NCBI GenBank assembly: GCA_028689615.1
Contig: JAQVCV010000047.1
Location: 1 to 37,662, forward strand
From: Bacteroidales bacterium
GTDB lineage: Bacteria; Bacteroidota; Bacteroidia; Bacteroidales; TTA-H9
Direction of reading: 5' to 3'
Length of the DNA: 37,662 bases
The translations under genes were made by a program, and so were the position numbers. Shown piece by piece: positions 17,669 to 25,438 of the stretch (the first letter of the stretch is position 1; each line of letters opens with the position of its first letter). The notes below the pieces were generated by a model, which was not told the origin of the DNA, made no database searches, and worked only from the letters and a program-made list of their open reading frames with translations.

Positions 17669-17701
17669 AAAAAAAGCCTCCCACATCGGGAGGCTTTTTT
17701 T
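17669..17701 (+). terminator. Intrinsic terminator of rubrerythrin
   Basis: Stem AGCCTCCC/GGGAGGCT with a 5-nt loop (ACATC), flanked by seven A and seven T (17695-17701). It begins 17 nt after the rubrerythrin stop. Confidence 0.93.
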
Positions 17702-17744
17702 ATTGATAGCCGCGTAACACCCCTCTCAAGGGCAGTGGCCGGCA

Positions 17745-17894
17745 TGGTAAAACCACCCTGATAAGATGAATAATCCAACATAAAGCATAGTTCTACCAAC
17801 CCCGATTGGTGGTAAAACCACCTTGTGAGGTGGTTTTGCCAACCCAAAAAGGAGGAATAACCACCCTAAGCCATGGTTTTACCAACCCAAAAAG
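17745..17894. repeat. Seven-unit degenerate tandem array, 21.5-bp period, TGG-N5-CCA core
   Basis: An 11-bp imperfectly palindromic core starts at 17745 (TGGTAAAACCA), 17767 (TGAATAATCCA), 17788 (TAGTTCTACCA), 17810 (TGGTAAAACCA), 17831 (TGGTTTTGCCA), 17853 (AGGAATAACCA) and 17874 (TGGTTTTACCA). Steps are 22, 21, 22, 21, 22, 21 bp, about two helical turns each. All seven end in CCA and the central five bases are A/T-rich. The intervening 10-11 bp are also partly conserved (ACCC then A-rich), most clearly in units 5 and 7. The array lies in a gene-free stretch after the rubrerythrin terminator. Function unknown: it could be a protein-binding array or a relic of slipped-strand expansion. Confidence 0.7.
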
Positions 17895-18128
17895 TGACGA
17901 GAAACTAACAAAGAGCTTCGAAGAAGGTCTCCGGCACGTGGGCAAACCTCTCGAGGAGGTGGTTGTGGATTGTGGCGGTGAGTAAGAGCGACCCTACGCG
18001 TATGGCTGATAGATTCAGTGATGGCGCGGGAAGATTTTAGCAGGGTGCTACAAGGAAGATCGGGTTGAAGAATCTCAAGGAAAGTGCAGCGGGAACAATC
18101 CAAGAAAAACTGCGAAAGCAGGTGCTAC
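17895..18128. other. Gene-free stretch, possible decayed coding remnant
   Basis: No intact gene is visible. On the plus strand two short frames look protein-like: 17896-17982 (DEKLTKSFEEGLRHVGKPL, and so on, ended by a stop) and, in another frame, 18044-18136 (ATRKIGLKNLKESAAGTIQ and onward to a stop). They are interrupted by stops and frame changes and I do not recognise a family. This could be the residue of a lost gene, perhaps a mobile element, or chance. Confidence 0.3.
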
Positions 18129-18524
18129 CTACCTGACCAGCGCCCTGTTGGCAGCAATGGCATCGAGCACCTCCTGATAATGCAGGCACGGGACGATGAA
18201 AGGGGGTTTGTTGGTATCGGCCTTGTAAGCCTGATAACGGTTTGGAGTAACGCAAAAAAAGATCAACTTCACACCATAGCCCATGATCTCGCTAATCACG
18301 TTGTGTTCGGCAAATTTGAACAGCCGGGGAGTTATTTCAAAATCAACTTCCGATTTATCGAACAGCACATACTTTGGTTTCACCTTGCCGACCAATTCCA
18401 TGAAGAGAACTATTTTTTCGATAAACAACAGATCGTTAACAACGCCATTTTTCGTGACATTGAATGACAGTAGCGACCACTCCTTGTCGTGATCAGCCAG
18501 CACACCCTGATGGTTTATCTCCAT
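18129..18524 (-). CDS. Small uncharacterised protein, STAS-like fold suspected
   Basis: A 131-aa protein from the ATG at 18524; the frame stays open to 18611, but the upstream part includes the terminator hairpin of the preceding gene and is unlikely to be coding. There is no signal peptide or membrane segment. The pattern (WSLLSFNVTKNGVVNDLLFIEKIVLF, then KPKYVLFDKSEVDFEITPRLFKFA, then VKLIFFCVTPN) resembles the SpoIIAA/STAS-like small proteins common in Bacteroidota, whose role is not established: alternating hydrophobic strands and a conserved Asp after YVLFD. This is a fold-level guess. A gap of about 100 nt that holds a terminator separates it from the upstream gene on the same strand. 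Confidence 0.7.
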   Translation of the reverse strand: MEINHQGVLADHDKEWSLLSFNVTKNGVVNDLLFIEKIVLFMELVGKVKPKYVLFDKSEVDFEITPRLFKFAEHNVISEIMGYGVKLIFFCVTPNRYQAYKADTNKPPFIVPCLHYQEVLDAIAANRALVR

Positions 18525-18571
18525 GTTTGGTTTTTTTGCGAAACTACAAAATAAAGGTTGCAAACACAAGA

Positions 18572-18607
18572 AAAGAGCACCAGAGTTGAACTGCTCTGGT
18601 GCTCTTT
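18572..18607 (-). terminator. Terminator of the Omp28-family gene
   Basis: A perfect 14-bp stem (AAAGAGCACCAGAG/CTCTGGTGCTCTTT) with an 8-nt loop starts 20 nt beyond the minus-strand stop at 18627. On the minus strand the stem ends in CTTTTCTTG. Confidence 0.85.
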
Positions 18608-18626
18608 GCATACGGTAGAATAAAAA

Positions 18627-20729
18627 CTACCGGTTTATCACCAGGCGGCGCGTGGCCACATTGCCAGAGTTACCGGCAACCTTTACCACGTAAACTCCAT
18701 TGGGAAGCGACGATACATTAACAGCAAGCAATTGATTTTCACCTGCTTCAGTTGTCAGAACAGTGTTTCCATTCATATTAACAACAGAAACCGTTGCACC
18801 GTTTGCAGCCTCTGTTAAGGGCAGCCATACAATTGACGAAGCCGGATTGGGATAAAGCGCACCACCCATCAGGGCCGTCACAGCCTGATCGAACTCCACG
18901 CCGGTCATATCGCCGGTGAGCCAGATACGGCTGATTTCGATAATCTGGTTGCGGACGGCGGCATCGCTAATCATTTCCAAGCCGATACCGAAATAGATCG
19001 AACGGTAGTTGGCAGCCTGGTACTTGATGGCAGCAGTTTTAGCCGCGTTGCCGTTGTAATTGAAAATGGCATCGGAGCCGGTATTGGCAGTAATTACATC
19101 GGGGTACATGTTGCCAGCATACACATCCACTATGTTGCTTTGAGGCACAGCGCCAAAAACCGGATCGGTGGCCACGGCTGTGAGTTTATTGTTGGCGGTT
19201 GAGCCATCGTCCACGAATCCTGCGTTCAGGTAATTGGTGAAGAAATTCTGTGTCACAGCGGTTCCGTTCGAGCCTGAGGCGCCGCTCATGATGTCCCAGC
19301 CAATGTCTTGTCCGGCAATCAGCACGTTGTGGCCGGCATCCATGAAATCCATAACGGCTTCAGCCTGGTCGTCGGTGAGGGCGGGGAAGGTCCAGGCGAT
19401 GTTGAGCCACAGGTTGAATACATCCCAGAAAGCGTTGGCGTTCACCATGTCGCGCATCACATTGGCATCTACCACGGCATACGAATCAATGCCAGAAGCC
19501 TGAAGGCCGTTCAGATAAACAGCCTGGTTGTCCACCGACTGGGTTCCTCCGGTGCCATTCACCACCAGGTCGGTAACACCCGAAACCACCATCACGCGAA
19601 AATATTTTTCAGGAGCCGTGGGGTTAGCCGCCGATTTCATTTTCAGCACGTAGCCCGGAAACCCTGCGAGGTTGCCTGCCGTCACCTTCACCACAATGGG
19701 TTTGGCTTCGCCCTTGGTTAGGTTCACCAAAGCGGTTGAGGTGTACTCCTGACCGTCAATCACAAACGAGGCTTGCCAGTCGGCGGGAGCCATCTCGCTC
19801 TCGAGTGTAAACTCGAAAGGCTCGGTGCCGGCGATGCTGCTCAGGGCTTCGAGATTAAACTGGTTAACAGCTGTGGGATAACCACGCTGAATGTAGGCTT
19901 CGGAAGAGGTGAGCTTGCCGATAAAGAGGTTGGTACCACCAATGGCATCCACCTCGTCGCCGGTATAAATCTCCTGATGATCTTTGGTAACGAACACCAC
20001 CACCTTCATGTTCTCCACCACAGCAGCAACGCCACGATAATTCTCGGGAACGGTGTAGGTGTAGGTGCGGGTTACGAGCGATCCGGCTGTGGTTGTGGTC
20101 ACTTCATCGCCCCACTGACCTGTAATCAGGTGGCGAAGCATGTGCATGTGGCGGTAGTTGTTGCCAGCACCACCGCTCGATTGCGGACCGTAAATACTGT
20201 CCTGGATCAGTGCTACATTGATAAAGTTGGAAGCTGTGGGGGCATCGGCGGTGTAGTACAACTCCACGTTGATGGTGAGTTGCCTCGAGGCAGCCTCATA
20301 CGCGCTGCTGATTCCCACGTTCACGGGCGAGGTCTCCTGCATGATCTGGGCAGCGGAAGCACTCCACGAGCCACGACTAAGGGCAGTTTTATTCCCACTA
20401 AATACGTGACGGTTGATCGTTCCCGAAGGGTAGCCTGTCAGACCAGTCTGGCCGGCCAAAGCATCTCCAAAATCGGTGCGGTAGTCGGGTTCGCCTGCTG
20501 ATGGGGTGGCAAACGACCCCTGGTGAATGGCAATGGTGAAAGCCCTGCCGGGATTGGCGTCCATAATGGCTTGAGCGATGGCATGGCCGTCGGGGCAATA
20601 GCCGCAATGGATGCCGGTGTATTCCTCAAGGATGGAGTTTTTCAGCATGGGATCGGTACCCACAAGTACCTGAGCCGAAAGGCCTGCAGCGAAAGCAAGC
20701 CCTGTGACAAAAATGAAAATTTTTTTCAT
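18627..20729 (-). CDS. Omp28 family secreted protein with T9SS tail
   Basis: A 700-aa protein from the ATG at 20729, which gives a clear signal peptide (MKKIFIFVTGLAFAAGLSAQ); the upstream in-frame ATG at 20798 falls in the promoter region. The N-terminal part (about 25-270) matches the Omp28-related family: LKNSILEEYTGIHCGYCPDGH is thioredoxin-like, with a CxxC pair (CGYC) at the expected redox position, then AFTIAIHQGSFA and TGLTGYPSGTINR. A middle region (about 290-620) has no recognised enzyme motif; part resembles a Rossmann-like or class I glutamine-amidotransferase-like layout (VMDFMDAGHNVLIAGQDIGWD). The C-terminus (LYPNPASSIVWLPL ... LPNGVYVVKVAGN ... RRLVINR) is a Por sorting tail. 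It is probably a surface or secreted protein, perhaps acting on disulfides. Confidence 0.88.
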   Translation of the reverse strand: MKKIFIFVTGLAFAAGLSAQVLVGTDPMLKNSILEEYTGIHCGYCPDGHAIAQAIMDANPGRAFTIAIHQGSFATPSAGEPDYRTDFGDALAGQTGLTGYPSGTINRHVFSGNKTALSRGSWSASAAQIMQETSPVNVGISSAYEAASRQLTINVELYYTADAPTASNFINVALIQDSIYGPQSSGGAGNNYRHMHMLRHLITGQWGDEVTTTTAGSLVTRTYTYTVPENYRGVAAVVENMKVVVFVTKDHQEIYTGDEVDAIGGTNLFIGKLTSSEAYIQRGYPTAVNQFNLEALSSIAGTEPFEFTLESEMAPADWQASFVIDGQEYTSTALVNLTKGEAKPIVVKVTAGNLAGFPGYVLKMKSAANPTAPEKYFRVMVVSGVTDLVVNGTGGTQSVDNQAVYLNGLQASGIDSYAVVDANVMRDMVNANAFWDVFNLWLNIAWTFPALTDDQAEAVMDFMDAGHNVLIAGQDIGWDIMSGASGSNGTAVTQNFFTNYLNAGFVDDGSTANNKLTAVATDPVFGAVPQSNIVDVYAGNMYPDVITANTGSDAIFNYNGNAAKTAAIKYQAANYRSIYFGIGLEMISDAAVRNQIIEISRIWLTGDMTGVEFDQAVTALMGGALYPNPASSIVWLPLTEAANGATVSVVNMNGNTVLTTEAGENQLLAVNVSSLPNGVYVVKVAGNSGNVATRRLVINR

Positions 20730-20779
20730 GAAATAATGGATAGGTTTGTAAATTGGTTTACCCCTTTCGGGAATGGCCG

Positions 20780-20810
20780 CAAAGATGCGAAATGGCAACT
20801 AAACCGGCAA
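20780..20810 (-). promoter_or_regulatory. Bacteroidota-type promoter for the Omp28-family gene
   Basis: On the minus strand TTG (20810-20808) is followed after 20 nt by CATCTTTG (20787-20780), seven of eight matches to TAnnTTTG. The start codon at 20729 lies about 50 nt downstream. Confidence 0.6.
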
Positions 20811-20820
20811 CAGGCGTCAG

Positions 20821-20868
20821 AAAAAAAGGAAACCGGCCTATCGCTCAAATAAACAACAGACCGGTTTC
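20821..20868 (-). terminator. Terminator of the two-gene giant surface-protein operon
   Basis: On the minus strand GAAACCGG, a 24-nt loop, CCGGTTTC, then C and seven T. The 8-bp stem is perfect, and it begins about 20 nt after the stop at 20887. Confidence 0.8.
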
Positions 20869-20886
20869 ACAAGGTTCATTTCCAGT

Positions 20887-23800
20887 TTATTCGGCTTTCA
20901 GCAGATGAAATACCCTGTATGTGTCCTGCTCGGAAATTTTCAGCAGATAAAATCCTGCCGACAAATCTCCGGTATGTATTTCAACCGTTGAAGACCCCGA
21001 TTCGAGATTGCTTTGGACATACTTCACCATTTTTCCGTTGGCTCCGTGCAAAGCAAAGCCAAGCTTGATTGGAAGAGAGGCTTCAATGTTTACCACAATC
21101 TTCTCATCAAACGGGTTGGGCATCACCTTCACCGTGAGGCCGTCGGGCCATTCGCCGATGCCGGTACAATCGTGCACATCAACCAGCAGCGAATCGGTGC
21201 GCGTGCAGCCGTTGTCGCCTGTGGTGTGAAGGTAGTACCAGCCGCTGTCGGCTGCCGTGGCCATCGGTACCATCGCTTCGGGCTGGTCGCTGGCGAAGCC
21301 GTTGGGACCCGTCCACTGCCACTCGATGCCGCCATTCACCAACACCATCACATCGCTCCCAATACAAACGGGGCTGTTGCTAACCAACGATACCTGCGGC
21401 TGAGGCTTCAGCGTGAGCCACGTCAGCACGATGCTGTCGCACTGCGTGACGGGTGAGGCCAACGTGTCGGTATAAATGCCGGGGGTGTTCACTATCGAAC
21501 CACCGGGCAACTGGTAGCTGCTGCCCTGGCACAGGCTGTCTTTCACCACGATGAGGCTTTGGGCATTGATAAGCACAAACAGCGAATCGGTATCGTCGCA
21601 CTGGTACTCGTTGATCAGCGTGGCATAGTACCAGCCGCTCTGGTATGGCATCGGGTGGGCGATTTCGGGCGACTGCTCGCTGCTGATCCAGTTGTTGGGG
21701 CCACTCCAGTGATAAGCTTCGCCGCCGTTGAGGGTGAACTGCAGCGGGCTTCCTTCACATACCGGCGCGTTGCTCTGGGCTATGGCTACGGGGTTGGGAT
21801 TCACCACGACGTTGGTGGCGATGATGGAGTCGCAACCGAAGATGTTGGTGAGGGTATCAAGCCAGGTGCCCGAGGTGTAGGTGGTAATGCCGTTGGGCAG
21901 CGTGTAGCTCTCGCCCTGGCAGATGCCGATGTTCTCTTCGCGGTAGTCGGGGGGCAGCACCTTCACATATACCGAATCCCAGGCAGTGCAGCCGTTCTGT
22001 CCCGTGACGGCCACGGTATAGTAGCCCGTGTTGGCCGGTTGGGCGTTGGGTATGGTGGCTGTGGCGGTGTTGGCCGTGAAGTTTGCAGGGCCTGTCCATT
22101 GGTAGCTGGCTCCACCTGCTGCCGATACCATCAGCGTTTCATCCTGACACATGGGGCTGCTGCCGGCGATGGCGATCAGCGGCAGGGGTTTGATGGTGAG
22201 CTGGGTGGTGATGATGGAGTCGCAGCCAAAGGTGCTGCTGAGGGTATCAATATAGGTGCCTGCCGTATTTACGATCGTGCCGCCGGGAAGGGTGTAGCTC
22301 TCACCCTGGCAGATACCGATCTGTTGCGCGATGTTGAAGGCTGTGAGCACTTCGGCCCACACCGAATCTGTTTGGGTGCAGCCCTGCTGGCTGGTGCCGG
22401 TGGCGTAGTACCATCCGGTGCTGGCAACAGTAGTGGGGAACACCGAGGTATTGGCCGAGTTGCTGCTGAAGCCGGGGCCTGTCCACGTGTAGGTGGCTGC
22501 ACCCGAGGCGTTGAGCAGCAGGCTGTCGCCCTCGCACACGGGGCTGTTGCTTTGAGCCTGCACAACAGGCAACGGCAGCACCGTCACGGTGGTGAAGGCG
22601 GTATCGGAACAACCCATCTCGCTGTATGCGATGGCATAGTAAGTGGTGGCAACAACCGGCGCAACCGTGATGGTGTCGTTGGTGGAGCCGTTGCTCCAGA
22701 GGTAACTTGCCCCGCCTGTGACAATGAGCGTTGCGGTATCGCCGGGGCAGACCGACACGCCGGTGGTGACTACTGCTTCGGGAGCTACTATGGTAACTGC
22801 CCACACGCTGTCTAAGGTGATCTCGCAGCCGGTGGCGGTATCCACGGCCCTCACCGTGAGTGAAGCATTTTGCCACAAGGCGGGTGTGAGCAGCGATAGC
22901 GTATCGGATGTGCTGAATATCAACGGAGTGACATCCACACTGTCAACCTGCAAAGCGTAGCCGATGCCGGCCTGCGGGTTCAACAGGTTGAGCTGGGCTA
23001 ATGAGCCGCGACAGAGGGTGTCGGAAGTGAGATAGGCGGCGAGAGGGTTGCAGTCGCCCTGGTAGAGGCAGAGGACTTCTTCGGGAGTTAGGGCGCGGTT
23101 GTAGATGCGGATGTCGTCGATTTTACCTCTCCAATAAGAATCGATAGGGTCATTTTGTCTTCCAATGCTTAATAGTTTATTAACAACGCTATAGGAATCA
23201 TTTTTAGGGGTTTCAGCAACCAAGTTTCCGTTAAAATATATCCGTTCATAGTTGCCATCATAAGTACCGCACACAAAACTCCACTCAAGAGGAACAACTG
23301 TTCCAGGGGCGCTTTCAGTAGCATAAGTCGGGGTTGAATTAAAAAACATCGTTAAGAGTTGATTGGTTTCAAGCTGCAGAACATGATGGAGCCCGGGATA
23401 AATACCAATTATCTGAGGACTTCCCGGGGGCAGGATATCACTGCAATATATCCAGGCAGCAGCCGAAACGCCAGGCATTTCGATAGAAATAGCAGGAACC
23501 TCAATCCAGTTGTCAAACCCATTAAAACTAAAAGCCTTATTCGCGAATCCATTTCTATCCTCAGATAAAATTGCTCCGTTCACCATACCGTGATACCCAT
23601 TCCCACTCTCATCATTGGCATTACCATTGAAAGGATAATAGGCTACCAAGCCATCGGTGAGGTTCACATTTCCTGCACAATTGCTAAGGTTGGCGGGCAG
23701 CGGCCGGATGGTTACCGAAACAGTATCGGCAGCAGAACAGCCAAGAGAGTCGGTAACCCTGCACCAATAGGTTCCGGATGAGGTCACCTCCAGCTGGTTG

Positions 23801-25422
23801 CTGTCGCCAGGCACACTCCACTGGTAACTGGCATAGCCAGACAATGTAGAGAGGGTACCAGATAAGACGCCACAAGGCAACAGCGTATCAGAACCCAGGT
23901 TAACTACCGGCAGCGACTGGAAACTTACATAGATTGTATCCGACAGCAGGCAAGAGCCATTGCCCGCCTGAACCCAGTAGGTGCCGGGATTCGTGACTTC
24001 AATGGTGCGGGTGGTAGCACCCGTGCTCCAAAGGTAGGGCTCCATGCCAAAACCGGCATCTAGGATGGCGGTGTCACCGGCACAAACCGTGAGGTCGGAA
24101 CCCAATTCGAGGCTGTTGAAATTGGAGAAGTAGCCGTAACGACAACCCGTTACAGAGCCACCATTAATAATTCCCATATGAAATAAGTCAGAACTATTCG
24201 CTATCAGTTGCCCAACTTCAACAGGAATTTCTGATGTGTTAAACTCGATATTAGCATAAACCCATTCTCCATTCGTCCCCGATACCGGAGAGAATTGATT
24301 AGCACTCACTAAAGAACTGTTTCCATTAATTAAAAAATCTCCCTCACTCCCGCTACGTAACATCAAATAAAGACTAAAATATTCATCGGTTGAGCGGGTA
24401 AAACCAATCTGGGTTGAACCTGTACACTCAAATGAAGGAATCAAAGCACTTCCAAGTTCACACCCATAACCAGTTACATGATACACATAAATAGGTTTAC
24501 TACTTTCCACAAAAACAGGGTGATCAACCGGGTATTGATAGAATTCTCCAGACTGCAATGAAGCTACTGCAACAGTATTTCCCTCAATAAAAATATCAGT
24601 GCTGTTTTCAACTGCCAGAAAATACACATACTCCCCAAAATTGAGAAAACCCTTTGGAACTATATACTTGCCTCCAATAAGATTAACCGGAACAATCTGA
24701 TCACCTAACATATCCCCACATCCACCCGGACCGCCAACAGTATCTTCACTAACAGTAACCGCAACAGGCTTAGTAGAGGTAATCTTTGTACCCATCGGAT
24801 TATCTGTTCCGTTGATACCTAAAGCCTGCAATGCAATTGTCTGCCCTTTATTTAAAGTGATTGTGAAAGGGATTCCAGCCGGATGATCAAATAAATCAAC
24901 TGACGGTATGATGGTAATCTGATTATTATCTTCAGTAGAAACTATGTTAATGGCTGCATGGTAGCCTGCACTTCGGTTATACTGGGTTTGGAAAGGTGTG
25001 AAAAAACTATTGCCTATCGCATTTCTCCCCTTCAATGAGAATATTTCCGGATTGCAATGACACGATGTAAAAATCTCATAATATGCCGATATTTCAGAAG
25101 TTGATCGAATATAAATCCCTTTGTTCAACACAATACCTCCGGGTTTATTCTCTACTAAATCAATAAAAGGGGTCAAATCAATGCTCTGGCTGCTGTTCGG
25201 AGCCATCGTGATTTGAATAGGAGAAAAGGCGGGTTCGGCAGGCATTGAAATAACAACATCTGCCTCATTCATCAGGCTGGTTAACCGCAAATAAATTGGT
25301 CTATCACCATGTGCCTGCTCTGCCTCGGGGGCTACAAACCAGAATGCTGTATCAGTTTGTCCAAAACCCGTCTGCCAAAAAAGGCCAAACAACAAACCCA
25401 GCAATAAATTCTTAGTTTTCAT
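20887..25422 (-). CDS. Giant surface protein: IgGFc-binding-like, Ig-like, LamG and Cys-rich repeats, T9SS tail
   Basis: A 1511-aa exported protein. Signal peptide MKTKNLLLGLLFGLFWQTGFGQ. Residues about 23-435 resemble the IgGFc-binding N-terminal domain of Bacteroidota adhesin-like proteins (FWFVAPEAEQAHGDRPIYLR...). Two Ig-like modules follow (about 436-585: LTVCAGDTAILD...YLWSTG). A LamG/concanavalin-like domain spans about 586-785 (DGLVAYYPFNGNANDESG ... KIDDIRIYNRALTPEE). Then come alternating Ig-like modules of two kinds, one opening NSPVCEGDSLLL...TWTGP and one opening IGICQGESYTLPGG...FGCDSI. The tail (VMPNPFDEKIVVNI ... LSAGFYLLKI ... HLLKAE) is a Por sorting tail. Residues about 784-1446 are about 96% identical to the product of the adjacent upstream gene. 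Probable role is adhesion or binding at the cell surface. The start lies 16 nt after the preceding stop, so the two are cotranscribed. Confidence 0.9.
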   Translation of the reverse strand: MKTKNLLLGLLFGLFWQTGFGQTDTAFWFVAPEAEQAHGDRPIYLRLTSLMNEADVVISMPAEPAFSPIQITMAPNSSQSIDLTPFIDLVENKPGGIVLNKGIYIRSTSEISAYYEIFTSCHCNPEIFSLKGRNAIGNSFFTPFQTQYNRSAGYHAAINIVSTEDNNQITIIPSVDLFDHPAGIPFTITLNKGQTIALQALGINGTDNPMGTKITSTKPVAVTVSEDTVGGPGGCGDMLGDQIVPVNLIGGKYIVPKGFLNFGEYVYFLAVENSTDIFIEGNTVAVASLQSGEFYQYPVDHPVFVESSKPIYVYHVTGYGCELGSALIPSFECTGSTQIGFTRSTDEYFSLYLMLRSGSEGDFLINGNSSLVSANQFSPVSGTNGEWVYANIEFNTSEIPVEVGQLIANSSDLFHMGIINGGSVTGCRYGYFSNFNSLELGSDLTVCAGDTAILDAGFGMEPYLWSTGATTRTIEVTNPGTYWVQAGNGSCLLSDTIYVSFQSLPVVNLGSDTLLPCGVLSGTLSTLSGYASYQWSVPGDSNQLEVTSSGTYWCRVTDSLGCSAADTVSVTIRPLPANLSNCAGNVNLTDGLVAYYPFNGNANDESGNGYHGMVNGAILSEDRNGFANKAFSFNGFDNWIEVPAISIEMPGVSAAAWIYCSDILPPGSPQIIGIYPGLHHVLQLETNQLLTMFFNSTPTYATESAPGTVVPLEWSFVCGTYDGNYERIYFNGNLVAETPKNDSYSVVNKLLSIGRQNDPIDSYWRGKIDDIRIYNRALTPEEVLCLYQGDCNPLAAYLTSDTLCRGSLAQLNLLNPQAGIGYALQVDSVDVTPLIFSTSDTLSLLTPALWQNASLTVRAVDTATGCEITLDSVWAVTIVAPEAVVTTGVSVCPGDTATLIVTGGASYLWSNGSTNDTITVAPVVATTYYAIAYSEMGCSDTAFTTVTVLPLPVVQAQSNSPVCEGDSLLLNASGAATYTWTGPGFSSNSANTSVFPTTVASTGWYYATGTSQQGCTQTDSVWAEVLTAFNIAQQIGICQGESYTLPGGTIVNTAGTYIDTLSSTFGCDSIITTQLTIKPLPLIAIAGSSPMCQDETLMVSAAGGASYQWTGPANFTANTATATIPNAQPANTGYYTVAVTGQNGCTAWDSVYVKVLPPDYREENIGICQGESYTLPNGITTYTSGTWLDTLTNIFGCDSIIATNVVVNPNPVAIAQSNAPVCEGSPLQFTLNGGEAYHWSGPNNWISSEQSPEIAHPMPYQSGWYYATLINEYQCDDTDSLFVLINAQSLIVVKDSLCQGSSYQLPGGSIVNTPGIYTDTLASPVTQCDSIVLTWLTLKPQPQVSLVSNSPVCIGSDVMVLVNGGIEWQWTGPNGFASDQPEAMVPMATAADSGWYYLHTTGDNGCTRTDSLLVDVHDCTGIGEWPDGLTVKVMPNPFDEKIVVNIEASLPIKLGFALHGANGKMVKYVQSNLESGSSTVEIHTGDLSAGFYLLKISEQDTYRVFHLLKAE
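21083..23073. repeat. Direct repeat copy A (1991 bp), partner at 25632-27622
   Basis: This segment aligns with 25632-27622 at a constant offset of 4549 from end to end, so there is no net insertion or deletion across 1991 bp. By hand alignment about 27 residues differ out of about 663. Similarity drops sharply at both edges. The stretch 22733-22950 is identical base for base to 27282-27499 (218 bp). Confidence 0.93.
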
Positions 25423-25438
25423 ATCCTTGTAGTTTTTA

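Noticed and set aside
17745-17894. CRISPR array
   Set aside because: Repeat plus spacer total only 21-22 bp, the repeats are degenerate, and no cas gene is present.
21559-22815. A 418-codon plus-strand open frame inside the giant surface-protein gene
   Set aside because: It is antisense to the Ig-like repeat core, and a similar shadow frame appears in the second copy (25478-26506). The translation is low in structure and rich in Gly/Val/Ala, as expected from the reverse of GC-rich repeat codons.
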